DNA of 64,000 nt, taken from contig NZ_JADMLB010000061.1 of assembly GCF_015482765.1 (NCBI RefSeq), positions 62,001 through 126,000 on the forward strand, given 5' to 3'. Under the pieces are notes generated by a model. It did no database searches and was not told where the DNA came from. It saw only the letters and a list, made by a program, of their open reading frames with translations. This DNA is from Halodesulfovibrio sp. Lineage in GTDB: Bacteria > Desulfobacterota > Desulfovibrionia > Desulfovibrionales > Desulfovibrionaceae. The translations under genes were made by a program, and so were the position numbers. Positions 52,814-61,812 of the stretch are shown in pieces (within the stretch, counting starts at the first letter, position 1; each line of letters begins with the position of its first letter).

Positions 52814-54151
52814 ATGGACAAAGTAACACTTATCCGTTCGATCCAGAATGCTGGTGTTGTCGGAGAAGGCGGGGCCGGTTTTCCGGCCCACGTCAAATAC
52901 GACGCACAAGTAGATACGGTCATTGCCAATGGTTGTGAATGTGAACCATTGCTCCATACTGATCAGTACATCATGAAGTCCCACGCTTCTGACATCATTC
53001 GTGCCATGCAGGCTGTTGTAGCAGCTACAGGGGCTACACGTGGTGTTATTGGCATTAAACGCAAATATACTGAACTCGCAGAAATTTTTGCTAAGGGTAT
53101 TGAAGGTACTGGCCTTGAGCTTGCACAGCTCGATAACTTTTACCCGGCAGGTGATGAGCAGATTCTGGTTCATGAAGTAACCGGAAAGACAATTCCTCCT
53201 TTGGGATTGCCTAAAGATGTAGGCGCTGTGGTTGCTAACGTCGGTACTCTGCAGACTGTTGCAGATGCTATGGACGGCAAGCCGCTTACTCATAAGGTGC
53301 TCACAGTTACCGGTGATGTAGCCAAACCTTCTGTTATCCGTGTACCTCTGGGTACCAGCCTCAAAGAATGTCTCGAGTTCTGTGGTGGTGCAACCAACGC
53401 AGATCCTGTATACATTCTTGGCGGCCCGATGATGGGACGTATGTGTGATTCTCAGGCTGCCTTTGAGAATGAAGTAATCACAAAAACCAGCGGTGGTCTT
53501 ATTGTGCTCCCTCGCGGACACTACCTGCATAAGCAGGCGACCCTCGACCTTCACACCATGCAGCGTCGCGCTGCAACAGCCTGTATCCAGTGTCGCATGT
53601 GTACAGAGCTGTGCCCACGTTACCTCGTAGGTCACAGCTTTGAGACTCATAAAGTTATGCGTGCATTTGGTGGTGGACAGGATGTTGCAATGGGTGCCAC
53701 TCAGGCAGCCATGTGTTGTGAATGTGGTGTTTGTGAACTCTTCAGCTGTCCTATGGGACTTTCCCCGCGTCGTATCAACAGCGCGTTGAAAGGTCAGTTC
53801 CGTGAAAAAGGTGTTCAGTACACTGGACCGCGTGAAGTTCGTTCCGAGCAGTCTGCAATGCGTCCGTACCGTAAAATTCCGGTACCGCGTCTTGCATCAA
53901 AAATCGGCATTGCTGATTACATGAATATTCATCCTGAATTTGAAGGCGATTACAAACCAGCTCAGGTAAGTCTCCCACTTCGCATGCACATTGGAGCACC
54001 TTGTGTTCCTCAGGTGAAAGTTGGAGATACCGTAACGGTTGGTCAGCTTATCGGTGCAGTGCCTGAAGGCGCTCTCGGTGCAACCGTTCATGCTTCTATT
54101 GCAGGTACTGTAGTAGAAGTTGGCAACAATATCGTCATTAAAGGAGCATAG
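52814..54151 (+). CDS. pduS: PduS-like Fe-S flavoprotein
   Basis: 445 residues related to RnfC/PduS. N-terminal glycine-rich NVVGEGGAGFPAHVK-type block (GVVGEGGAGFPAHV) for NADH/FMN, SLBB region in the middle, two 4Fe-4S motifs (CIQCRMCTELCPRY near 258 and CCECGVCELFSCPMGL near 302) and a C-terminal barrel-sandwich hybrid domain (VPQVKVGDTVTVGQLIG). In the Pdu compartment it is a cobalamin reductase; without a B12 enzyme here it more likely passes electrons from NADH across the shell through the iron-sulfur BMC-T encoded next, recycling NAD+. Confidence 0.92.
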   Translation: MDKVTLIRSIQNAGVVGEGGAGFPAHVKYDAQVDTVIANGCECEPLLHTDQYIMKSHASDIIRAMQAVVAATGATRGVIGIKRKYTELAEIFAKGIEGTGLELAQLDNFYPAGDEQILVHEVTGKTIPPLGLPKDVGAVVANVGTLQTVADAMDGKPLTHKVLTVTGDVAKPSVIRVPLGTSLKECLEFCGGATNADPVYILGGPMMGRMCDSQAAFENEVITKTSGGLIVLPRGHYLHKQATLDLHTMQRRAATACIQCRMCTELCPRYLVGHSFETHKVMRAFGGGQDVAMGATQAAMCCECGVCELFSCPMGLSPRRINSALKGQFREKGVQYTGPREVRSEQSAMRPYRKIPVPRLASKIGIADYMNIHPEFEGDYKPAQVSLPLRMHIGAPCVPQVKVGDTVTVGQLIGAVPEGALGATVHASIAGTVVEVGNNIVIKGA

Positions 54152-54153
54152 TT

Positions 54154-54711
54154 GTGGTAACTCAACTCCAGTCTGTTGGTATGATCGAATTTACTTCTAT
54201 CGCAGCAGGCATTGAAGCAGCAGACCGCATGATGAAAGCTTCTCTTGTAGAACCTCTCATGCTTAAAACCATCTGTCCCGGCAAATTTGTCGTTGCAGTA
54301 CATGGTGATGTTGCAGCTGTTCAGTCTGCGGTAGACGCAGGTATGAGCCGCGCTGACGGTACTGTTGCGGATCATTTTGTAATCCCTAACATCAACGAAG
54401 CTGTTGTTTCTGCAATGGCATGTGCAACTCCGGAACCTTCCGGTTCTGCTGTTGGTGTTATCGAAACTTTCTCCGCAGCGTCTTCTATTCTCGCAGCAGA
54501 TACAGCAGCTAAAACAGCTGATGTAGATATCGCAGAAGTACGCATTGCAATGGGTCTCGGTGGTAAAGCTTTCTGTATTCTCACCGGCGACGTAGCAGCA
54601 GTAAACATGGCAGTTGAAGCAGCATCTAATGTTGTTTCTCAGAGTGCTATGCTTGTTCGCAAAGTCGTTATCCCTAGCGCAGCTCCGGAAGTTTTGCGTA
54701 ATATTTTGTAG
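54154..54711 (+). CDS. pduT: PduT-like trimeric BMC-T shell protein with Fe-S pore cysteine
   Basis: 185 residues made of two BMC domains (about 1-90 and 95-185). LKTICPGKFVVAVHGD carries the cysteine that in PduT binds a 4Fe-4S cluster at the trimer pore. Starts at a GTG with AAGGAG upstream, two bases after pduS stops. The pairing with pduS supports electron transfer through the shell. Confidence 0.93.
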   Translation: MVTQLQSVGMIEFTSIAAGIEAADRMMKASLVEPLMLKTICPGKFVVAVHGDVAAVQSAVDAGMSRADGTVADHFVIPNINEAVVSAMACATPEPSGSAVGVIETFSAASSILAADTAAKTADVDIAEVRIAMGLGGKAFCILTGDVAAVNMAVEAASNVVSQSAMLVRKVVIPSAAPEVLRNIL

Positions 54712-54759
54712 ACGCAGCTTTATAGTTGCGTCGTTGAAGAACGAAAGGAACGTATCGTT

Positions 54760-55113
54760 ATGAACGACTCTTTAGGTTTAGTTGAAGTTGTAGGTCTCGT
54801 AGCTGCTGTTGAAGCTGCAGATGCTATGTCCAAAGCTGCTCGCGTAAATGTACGTAGCGTAGCAAACGCTGATGCAGGTCTCTTGACTGTTATTTGTGAG
54901 GGTGACCTTGCTGCAGTTGGTGCTGCTGTAGACGCTGGTAAAGCTGCTGCATCTCGCCTTGGCGAATGCGTAGGTACCAACGTTATTGCTCGTCCTGGTG
55001 ACGGCCTTGGTGACATGATTGCAAATAAAATTGGTTCTATCTTTGATGAGCCAAAAGGTAAGCCTGCAAAAGCTGCTGAAAAGCCTGCTAAGCCGGTTCA
55101 GAAGAAAAAATAG
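54760..55113 (+). CDS. BMC-H shell protein 2 with basic C-terminal tail
   Basis: 117 residues: a BMC domain (about 1-90) then a Lys/Pro/Ala-rich tail (KGKPAKAAEKPAKPVQKKK). The domain differs from the other two (VNVRSVANADAGLLTVICEGDLAAVGAAVDAG). Tail may face cargo or DNA-like polyanions; unknown. Confidence 0.92.
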   Translation: MNDSLGLVEVVGLVAAVEAADAMSKAARVNVRSVANADAGLLTVICEGDLAAVGAAVDAGKAAASRLGECVGTNVIARPGDGLGDMIANKIGSIFDEPKGKPAKAAEKPAKPVQKKK

Positions 55114-55151
55114 ATCGGACTATTCCGATTTTATATAAATAGGAGATACAC

Positions 55152-55430
55152 ATGGGCGATGCTCTTGGTATTATTGAAGTAAAAGGCATGACTGCTCTCG
55201 TTGAAGCGTCTGACGCCATGACTAAAGCTGCACGCGTTGAACTCGTAGGTTACGAGCGCATCGGTGCTGCACTTGTTGTTGCTCTTATCCGTGGCGACGT
55301 TGCTGCTTGCAAAGCTGCTATCGATGCTGGTGCTGCTGCAGCACAGCGCGTTGGTGAAGTTGTAGCAACTCACGTTATCCCACGTCCTCATGCTGATCTT
55401 GAGGAAGTTTTCCCTATTAAAACTAAGTAA
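55152..55430 (+). CDS. BMC-H shell protein 3
   Basis: 92 residues, full BMC fold, highly similar to BMC-H 1 ([37 protein letters not shown]). At the pore-proximal loop it has RIGAAL where protein 1 has QIGAGL, which may change pore size. An AGGAGA ribosome site precedes it. Confidence 0.94.
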   Translation: MGDALGIIEVKGMTALVEASDAMTKAARVELVGYERIGAALVVALIRGDVAACKAAIDAGAAAAQRVGEVVATHVIPRPHADLEEVFPIKTK

Positions 55431-55477
55431 ACTGCCAACGGAAGACTGCTTGGTGGCAATTGAAAAGGAGAGACAAC

Positions 55478-55762
55478 ATGGAATTAGGAAGAGTACGAGG
55501 ACAGGTAGTTTCTACTGTTCGTGATCCGGGCGTGCCTCCTGTAACGTTGCTGCTGGTAGATCTTGTTACCGCTGACGGTCAAGTTGTTCGTTCTGGGCAG
55601 GTAGCAGCTGACACCCTTGGTGCCGGTGAAGGTGAAATTGTTTTGTTAGTTCGTGGTAGCTCCGCGCGTTTTACTATGAATGACAGACCTCCTCTTGACC
55701 TGAGTGTAATCGCGATTATCGACCAGATTACCGCACAGGGCGAAACGGTTTACAATAAATAA
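55478..55762 (+). CDS. eutN: BMC-V (EutN/CcmL-type) vertex protein
   Basis: 94 residues from the ATG at 55478 with AAAGGAG upstream. The beginning MELGRVRGQVVSTVRDPGVP and the block GQVVRSGQVAADTLGAGEGEIVLLVRGSSAR are typical of the pentamers that close the shell corners. Lies directly before the aldehyde dehydrogenase. Confidence 0.93.
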   Translation: MELGRVRGQVVSTVRDPGVPPVTLLLVDLVTADGQVVRSGQVAADTLGAGEGEIVLLVRGSSARFTMNDRPPLDLSVIAIIDQITAQGETVYNK

Positions 55763-55779
55763 TATAGTTTGGAGATAAC

Positions 55780-57207
55780 ATGGCTATCGCACGTGAACAG
55801 ATAGAGTCTATTGTTTCTGAAGTTCTTACTCAGCTTAATGGTGCAGCTCAGGCTCCTGCTGCTGCTCCAGCACCTACCGCAGGCGACTGGGGTATTTTCG
55901 ACGAACTGGATGACGCTGTAGCTGCTGCAAAAGTAGCTCAGACTAAAATCGGTACTATTGCTATCCGCAATAAAATTATCGACATCATCCGTCGCGCTGC
56001 ACGTAACAATGCACGTCGTCTTTCTGAAATGGCTGTTGAAGAAACCGGCATGGGTAACGTTGAAGACAAGATTGCGAAAACTCTTCTTGTTGCAGACCGC
56101 ACTCCAGGTACTGAAGTAGTATCTGCTGAAGCAATTACTGGTGACAACGGTTTTACAATGATCGAAAAAGCTCCTTGGGGCGTAATCGCATCTGTAACTC
56201 CTTCCACCAACCCAGGCTCTACTGTTATCAACAACGGTATTAGCATGATCGCTGCTGGTAACTCTGTAGTATTCGCTCCGCACCCAGCTGCTAAGCGTAT
56301 TACTCAGGAAGCAATCAAAATCATCAACAAAGCTGTTGTTGCTGAAACCGGCATTGCGAACCTCCTCGTTGCTGTTAAAGAACCTTCCATTGATGCAGCT
56401 AAGCGCCTCTTTACATACGAAGGTATCAACCTTCTCGTAGTAACCGGCGGTGAAGCTGTAGTTGAAGCTGCACGTAAAACTACCAACAAGCGCCTCATGG
56501 CTGCTGGTGCTGGTAACCCTCCTGTAGTTGTTGATGAAACTGCTGACATCGCTCGTGCAGCTGAATCCATCTACATTGGTGCATCTTTCGATAACAACCT
56601 CATCTGCGCTGACGAAAAAGAAATCATCGCAGTTGATTCTATTGCAGATCAGCTCAAAGCTGAGATGAAAAAAGTTGGTGCTTACGAGTTGACTCTCGAG
56701 CAGGCTAACACCATCGCTCAGACAGTAATTCTCGATTACGGCACTGACAAAGCACGTGCTAATCCAAAATGGGTTGGTCGCGACGCTAAAAAACTCGCTG
56801 CAATCGCAGGCGTAACTGTACCAGATACATGTAAGCTTCTCATCGTAGACGCTGGTCGTGATTCTGACTACGTTTTCGCTAAAGTAGAGCAGATGATGCC
56901 TCTCGTACCAGTTCTTCGTGCACATAACTTCGAAGAAGCTCTCGAATGGGCTCTCAAACTCGAGCGCGGTCTCAGCCACACTGCTGGTCTGCACTCCACT
57001 AACGTAAACAACATGGAAGCTATGGCTCGTGCTACTAACACAAGCCTCTTCGTTAAAAACGGTCCTCACGTTGCTGGCCTTGGTGCTGGCGGTGAAGGTT
57101 GGACTTCCATGACTATCTCCACCCCTACAGGTGAAGGCGTTACCAACGCGGCTACATTTACCCGTATCCGTCGTTGTGCTCTCGTTGATTGCTTTAGGAT
57201 CGTTTAG
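55780..57207 (+). CDS. CoA-acylating aldehyde dehydrogenase (PduP/EutE type)
   Basis: 475 residues. An amphipathic N-terminal helix (residues 1-20, AREQIESIVSEVLTQLNG) and an Ala/Pro linker form a typical encapsulation peptide. The catalytic part has GVIASVTPSTNPGS, VTGGEAVVEAAR, and ASFDNNLICADEKE with the catalytic cysteine near residue 270, then HTAGLHSTN. Converts acetaldehyde or propionaldehyde with CoA and NAD+ to acyl-CoA. Core enzyme of the compartment. Confidence 0.94.
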   Translation: MAIAREQIESIVSEVLTQLNGAAQAPAAAPAPTAGDWGIFDELDDAVAAAKVAQTKIGTIAIRNKIIDIIRRAARNNARRLSEMAVEETGMGNVEDKIAKTLLVADRTPGTEVVSAEAITGDNGFTMIEKAPWGVIASVTPSTNPGSTVINNGISMIAAGNSVVFAPHPAAKRITQEAIKIINKAVVAETGIANLLVAVKEPSIDAAKRLFTYEGINLLVVTGGEAVVEAARKTTNKRLMAAGAGNPPVVVDETADIARAAESIYIGASFDNNLICADEKEIIAVDSIADQLKAEMKKVGAYELTLEQANTIAQTVILDYGTDKARANPKWVGRDAKKLAAIAGVTVPDTCKLLIVDAGRDSDYVFAKVEQMMPLVPVLRAHNFEEALEWALKLERGLSHTAGLHSTNVNNMEAMARATNTSLFVKNGPHVAGLGAGGEGWTSMTISTPTGEGVTNAATFTRIRRCALVDCFRIV

Positions 57208-57209
57208 TT

Positions 57210-58025
57210 ATGGCCATTTCTTGGGAGTTAGCATGCGAGCGACTTGATCGCGCCGCAGCCATGATGAATGACACCGAGCCTGTTTCGGTTGAAGGCCCAA
57301 TTCACATCGGCATTGACTTAGGTACAGCAGACGTTGTGCTTATGGCAGTTGATGGTGAAGGTGAGCCGGTTGCTGTCTTCCTGGAATGGACAGAAGTTGT
57401 GCGTGATGGTGTTGTAGTGGACTTTGTCGGTGCTTGCGACGTTGTGCGCAAATTCGTAGCCATGGCTGAAGAACGCCTCGGCATCGAAATCACCGAAGCC
57501 TCTACCTCTTTCCCTCCAGGTACTGATGCGCGTCTTTCCACTAATATTTTGGAAACCGCAGGTCTGGACGTAACCTATGTTGAAGACGAACCAAGCTGTG
57601 TAGCATCTCTTCTTGAGTTGGATAAAGCAGCAGTTGTCGATATCGGTGGTGGTACAACTGGTACCGCAATCGTTAAAGATGGCGAGATCGTTTTCAGTGA
57701 TGATGAGCCGACTGGTGGTAAACATATTACGCTTACCATTGCCGGCCACTATGATGTTGATCTGGAAAAAGCTGAAGAGTACAAGCGTAAGGCAGAGGAA
57801 TACAGAATTCTTCCGATCGCTAAGCCCACTCTTGAGCGTGTCAGCGATATTGTAGCTTCTCACATGAAAGGCTATGAAGTTGAATCAATCCTTCTTTCCG
57901 GTGGTACTTGCTGCTTACCGGGGATTGAAACAATCTTCGAGAAAGAGCTTAAGCTTCCCGTACATCTTCCAAGCCAGCCGCTGATGCTAACACCGCTTTC
58001 TATTGCGTCGTTAGCTTTGCGTTAG
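57210..58025 (+). CDS. eutJ: EutJ-like actin-fold protein
   Basis: 271 residues with the ASKHA fold: IHIGIDLGTADVVLMAVD (phosphate 1), VVDIGGGTTGTAIVKDGEIV (phosphate 2) and ILLSGGTCCLPGIETIFEKEL (adenosine). EutJ is a putative chaperone of the Eut compartment. ATG two bases after the dehydrogenase stop; last gene of the operon, followed by a strong terminator. Confidence 0.92.
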   Translation: MAISWELACERLDRAAAMMNDTEPVSVEGPIHIGIDLGTADVVLMAVDGEGEPVAVFLEWTEVVRDGVVVDFVGACDVVRKFVAMAEERLGIEITEASTSFPPGTDARLSTNILETAGLDVTYVEDEPSCVASLLELDKAAVVDIGGGTTGTAIVKDGEIVFSDDEPTGGKHITLTIAGHYDVDLEKAEEYKRKAEEYRILPIAKPTLERVSDIVASHMKGYEVESILLSGGTCCLPGIETIFEKELKLPVHLPSQPLMLTPLSIASLALR

Positions 58026-58047
58026 GCTGAAGCGATACGAAATAATT

Positions 58048-58080
58048 AACCGGCTGTCCGAAAGGGCAGCCGGTTTTTTT
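58048..58080 (+). terminator. Terminator of the BMC operon
   Basis: AACCGGCTGTCC, loop GAAA, GGGCAGCCGGTT, then T5. Confidence 0.92.
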
Positions 58081-58517
58081 ATTGTTTAGTAAAAGTGTTG
58101 TGTTGCCTCCGGCGGGCAAGGCGGGCTCTGTCCACTTGCATCCCCCGCAAGGAGACGCTGTCTCCTTGACCTCTAGTAAGTGTTTAGTGGTGTCCGGTAG
58201 ATAGGGAACGAGTACACATGTGGAAGTCTTTCAACCTTTGCGGTTCTGGTAAGGATTTTTATCAAGATAGAGTTTTATTGTTGTATAGCACGGAGTAATG
58301 TTCTTTTTCTCTTATTGGTAATAAGGGAAGAATGTTAGAGAGGTAGTGAGTATGAATATTTGAGTTGGCGGATAAGACGCTGGATCTTAGTGAGTGTTAA
58401 GTAGGGCAGACAAACTTTTTGTAACAAAAGGGAGAAGGGTAATGTTCTCTTTCCGGAGATGCATGGGAGAGAGTCTGCCTTGCCAGCTGGAAGCAGGACG
58501 AGTTTTTAAAAGGGGAA

Positions 58518-58549
58518 TAAAAAAACGGAGAATCCTTTCGGATTCTCCG
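58518..58549 (-). terminator. Terminator of the TRAP transporter operon
   Basis: Minus strand CGGAGAATCC/GGATTCTCCG (58549-58526) followed by seven T residues. Confidence 0.9.
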
Positions 58550-58589
58550 CAATTTTTCGAGTAAGGCTTCAAGCAAGAGCTTGATGGTA

Positions 58590-59870
58590 TTACATGAGCA
58601 TTGACGGGAGGAAGAGAACGAGCTGCGGGAACATCACGAGCAAGAAGATAACGCCGATTGTGATGCAGCAGAACGGAATCGCTTTGGCAGAGATCTCTTC
58701 AAGAGATACGTCTGCGATACCCGAGGCAATGAACATGTTTTCTCCAAGTGGTGGAGTAGAGAAGCCTACACCACAGCAACATACAAGCACGATACCGAAG
58801 TGGATTGGATCCACGCCGAACGCTTTCATAACTGGAAGCAGTACCGGTGTAACGAGAAGAATGATTGCTAATGTTTCCATGAACATGCCAAGGAACAGGA
58901 GAATAACTACAACAAAGATCCAGATAACCATTGGGTTGGAAGTAAATGCGAGAAGCATTTCTACAATCTGGTCAGGAATTCGGTACTGTACGAGTAAGCG
59001 ACCGAATGCGTATGCTGTAAACATAATAATCAGTACGCGACCAGTGAGCCATGAGGTTGTCTCAAGAGACTTCATCAACGCTTTGATGGTAAGTTCTTTG
59101 TAAATGAAGAAACCAACGAACAGTGTGTAGAAGATAGCTACGATAGCTGCTTCTGTTGGTGTAAAGAAGCCTGAGTAGATACCACCCAAGATAACGATAG
59201 GTGCCATCATTGCCCAGAAACCGTCTTTCATGGATTTGAAGAGGGTCGCTGCAGACCATTCAGCCATATCCGGTGAAACTTCCATTTTACGACACTTGAA
59301 CAAGTGCATCGCGATAAGACCAACAGCGATTAAGAGACCTGGAATAACACCACCGAGGAACATTTTGGTGATAGATTCCTGTGCCGCTACGCCGTAGATA
59401 ACCATAGGAATAGACGGTGGAATAATAATACCTACACCACCTGCAGTAGCTGTAGCTGCCGCAGCGTAGCCAGGCTCGTAGTCACGTTTGATCATGGCGG
59501 GAATCATCAGCATACCAACCGCAGCAGTAGTAGCCGGGCCGGAACCAGAAATAGCGCCGAAGAATACACAAGCAAGAGCGGTAGAAATTGCAAGGCCGCC
59601 ACGAACTGGACCTACGAGGTTCTCAGCAATGAGAACTAATCGTTTAGAAACACCAGCACATTCCATCAAGGCACCGGCGAGAACAAACGCTGGCAACGCC
59701 ATGATCGGGAAGCTGTTAACTGAGGTGAATGCGATCTGGATGAGCGTACTCAAATCCTGACCTACTACCATGAATGAGAACATGGCAGACACACCAAGTG
59801 CTACTGTAATCGGTGCCCCTAAGAGCATGAGCACCAAAAATGTTAGAAATAAAACTTCTGCAACACCCAT
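58590..59870 (-). CDS. dctM: TRAP transporter large permease DctM
   Basis: 426 residues, about twelve transmembrane segments. Family landmarks: FVLAGALMECAGVSKRL, FGAISGSGPATTAAVG, GGVGIIIPPSIPMVIYGV, and near the end ETLAIILLVTPVLLPV and GFSTPPLGENMFI. Sodium- or proton-driven uptake with DctQ and DctP. Three bases separate it from dctQ. The substrate cannot be read from this subunit; the operon faces the BMC genes, suggesting it imports the compartment's substrate. Confidence 0.95.
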   Translation of the reverse strand: MGVAEVLFLTFLVLMLLGAPITVALGVSAMFSFMVVGQDLSTLIQIAFTSVNSFPIMALPAFVLAGALMECAGVSKRLVLIAENLVGPVRGGLAISTALACVFFGAISGSGPATTAAVGMLMIPAMIKRDYEPGYAAAATATAGGVGIIIPPSIPMVIYGVAAQESITKMFLGGVIPGLLIAVGLIAMHLFKCRKMEVSPDMAEWSAATLFKSMKDGFWAMMAPIVILGGIYSGFFTPTEAAIVAIFYTLFVGFFIYKELTIKALMKSLETTSWLTGRVLIIMFTAYAFGRLLVQYRIPDQIVEMLLAFTSNPMVIWIFVVVILLFLGMFMETLAIILLVTPVLLPVMKAFGVDPIHFGIVLVCCCGVGFSTPPLGENMFIASGIADVSLEEISAKAIPFCCITIGVIFLLVMFPQLVLFLPSMLM

Positions 59871-59872
59871 GA

Positions 59873-60415
59873 CTAGTCCTCCTCACCCTTGAGAGCATTT
59901 TTACTCTTTTCAATATCAGCTTTGTCAGGGTCTTCAATTTCTTGCTTCAGAATCCATTTGATGTAGTTGACCTGCAGAATTCGCAGAGTCATGAGTGAGA
60001 AGCTTAATGGGAAGATCATGTACACCCAGCTGAGCTGCCAATCGAGCGCAGGGGTTGAGTACGGAAATTCGATCAGGTCCTGAATGGTCTGAATGCCTTT
60101 CCAAGTCATCACGCTGTTAAATACGATCCAGACAACATCCATGAGAAGCATGGAAACATCAGCTACAATCGGTGGAAAGAGCTTAAACTGGAGCGTTACA
60201 CGGTTGTGAGCAGCGAGTCGTGCCGCGTAGGAAGCACCGAAGAATACGAACCAAACAAAGGAGAAGCGGGCTACTTCCTCACTCCAGTACAATGGTGTCC
60301 CAATTTCGCGCAGAATAATCTGCAAGAAAAGAATAACAACAAAGAATGCAAGGAGTGCTTGGCAGATATAACTCTCAACATGGTCGAGAATATTAAAAAG
60401 GATTTTTTTGAACAT
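59873..60415 (-). CDS. dctQ: TRAP transporter small permease DctQ
   Basis: 180 residues with four hydrophobic helices and the DctQ block IILREIGTPLYWSEEVARFSFVWFVFFGASYAARLAAHNRV. Cytoplasmic tail of about 25 charged residues. Between dctP and dctM on the same strand. Confidence 0.93.
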   Translation of the reverse strand: MFKKILFNILDHVESYICQALLAFFVVILFLQIILREIGTPLYWSEEVARFSFVWFVFFGASYAARLAAHNRVTLQFKLFPPIVADVSMLLMDVVWIVFNSVMTWKGIQTIQDLIEFPYSTPALDWQLSWVYMIFPLSFSLMTLRILQVNYIKWILKQEIEDPDKADIEKSKNALKGEED

Positions 60416-60441
60416 CAGGTGTCCCCTAGTTTAAATGAAAT

Positions 60442-60465
60442 GAGCCGGTGGTGATCCACCGGCTC
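60442..60465 (-). promoter_or_regulatory. Hairpin between dctP and dctQ
   Basis: GAGCCGGTGG, loop of 4, CCACCGGCTC. No T tract follows; likely an mRNA-stabilising or partial-termination element giving excess binding protein over permease. Confidence 0.65.
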
Positions 60466-60481
60466 TCTAGTATCTGCTAGA

Positions 60482-61480
60482 CTATTTTTTACCGATGTAA
60501 CCGAGGTAACGATCGAGCACTTCCTGACCGCCAACAAAGTCAGTCATTTTTGGCCATACGTTGTCGATTGCGAGTTTTTTCCACTCAGCTTCGTCTTCGA
60601 GAGTATCGATCTGGATACCGGAAGCGATGAGCTCTGCTTTAGCGCGGCCAGCGTCTACGAGCTGGAATGCAAGGCAGTATTCCTGAGCTTCACGGCCAGC
60701 TTCAACAACGAGTTCCTGCATTTCAGGAGAGAGCTTTTTGTAAAGACGCTCAGAGATCATCATTGGCTGGAGCTGGTAAGTGTAATGAACTTCGGTGATG
60801 TACTTCTGTACTTCGTTGAATTTAGCAGCCTGGAAAGTGATGTAACCGTAGCACTGACCATCTACTACGCCCTGCTGAAGAGCGGTGAAGGTTTCTGCCC
60901 AAGAGATAGGCACTGGGTTTGCACCCCAAGAACGGTAAGTTTCAAGAATAACTGCAGACTGAGGAACACGGAATTTCATGTCTTTTACGTCAGCAAGTTT
61001 TTTGATTGGGCGCTTGGAGTTAGAAAGGTAACGGTAGTCAGTGTAGGTCCAACCAAGAACACGGAAGCCGCCTTCTTTTACTGCAAACTCGTTAAGCATA
61101 TGGTGAGCAGGGCCGGTTGCGCCACGTACTACGTCGTACATGTTCTCAAAAAGGTAAGGGAGAGTAAGGATACCAAGCTTTTTAACAAAAGGAACGGTGT
61201 TTGCGATACCTACTACTGCCATGTCGAGGTTACCGCGGCGAACGTTCTGAATCATTTCGGTTTCATCACCGAGCTGACCACTTGGGAAGATCTGTACTTC
61301 AACTTTACCGTCTGTACGACCTTCTACAATTTCCTTAAAGCGGGTAGCGATAGCACCCATTTCGGAATCAATAGGGTCACCCATACCGATGCGAAGAACA
61401 GTTGGGTCCTGTGCAAATGATGCAGATGAAACTGCCATCATCGCTACCAGTGCAACCAGCACTAATGCTTTCCTAAACAT
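60482..61480 (-). CDS. dctP: TRAP transporter substrate-binding protein DctP
   Basis: 332 residues with a cleavable signal peptide (about 1-23, ending SSASFA). DctP fold: LRIGMGDPIDSEMGAIATRFKEIVEGRTDGKVEVQIFPSGQLGDETEMIQNVRRG, then MKFRVPQSAVILETYRSWGANPVPISWAETFTALQQGVVDGQ, where the Arg of RVPQS normally grips a substrate carboxylate or other anion. Ligand is thus expected to be an anionic small molecule. Preceded by AGGAGG. Likely controlled by a sigma-54-type promoter 225 bases upstream. Confidence 0.94.
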   Translation of the reverse strand: MFRKALVLVALVAMMAVSSASFAQDPTVLRIGMGDPIDSEMGAIATRFKEIVEGRTDGKVEVQIFPSGQLGDETEMIQNVRRGNLDMAVVGIANTVPFVKKLGILTLPYLFENMYDVVRGATGPAHHMLNEFAVKEGGFRVLGWTYTDYRYLSNSKRPIKKLADVKDMKFRVPQSAVILETYRSWGANPVPISWAETFTALQQGVVDGQCYGYITFQAAKFNEVQKYITEVHYTYQLQPMMISERLYKKLSPEMQELVVEAGREAQEYCLAFQLVDAGRAKAELIASGIQIDTLEDEAEWKKLAIDNVWPKMTDFVGGQEVLDRYLGYIGKK

Positions 61481-61629
61481 ACTTCCTCCTGAATGTATTC
61501 CATAATAGATACGCCTCTAACTAGAGCGTGTAACTGCCGTCATGGAATAAGGTTGTTATTCACCCCCCTTCAACTGGCCGAAAGTTGTTAGGGGTAGTAT
61601 TTCTTATGCTGAAGAAATTTTTGTCCGGA

Positions 61630-61676
61630 GGGAAACGACATGTCTTTAACTGGTGGGACAGGTCATGTCGTTTCCC
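61630..61676. repeat. Perfect 13-bp inverted repeat in the dctP leader
   Basis: GGGAAACGACATG (61630-61642) and CATGTCGTTTCCC (61664-61676) with a 21-base spacer. Downstream of the predicted dctP start of transcription, so it would form an mRNA hairpin; it could also be an operator. Confidence 0.65.
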
Positions 61677-61704
61677 GAGGGCATAAACCATATGGCTAGT
61701 ATAG

Positions 61705-61720
61705 AGCAAAGAAGAGACCA
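61705..61720 (-). promoter_or_regulatory. Sigma-54-like promoter of the TRAP operon
   Basis: Minus strand TGGTCTCTTCTTTGCT. The -12 box TTGCT and the invariant GG and GC at correct spacing match; the rest of the -24 box is weak. Three dyads lie upstream. Confidence 0.45.
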
Positions 61721-61812
61721 AAAATTGCACTTGTAAGAATATTTGCAGGTATCGTTCAGTAATAGTTAACAAAATAGGATTTCCCATGTGAAAAGTGGGG
61801 CGCTAACGGGAC

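Larger units (their letters stand above)
58026..58589. other. Convergent intergenic region
   Basis: 564 bases between eutJ and dctM with a terminator at each end. The middle has a GGAGAC/GTCTCC hairpin near 58151-58168 but no gene that I can support. Confidence 0.55.

Noticed and set aside
52814-54151. Cobalamin reductase function for the PduS-like protein
   Set aside because: No B12-dependent enzyme or reactivase is present in the locus, so electron shuttling is the safer reading.
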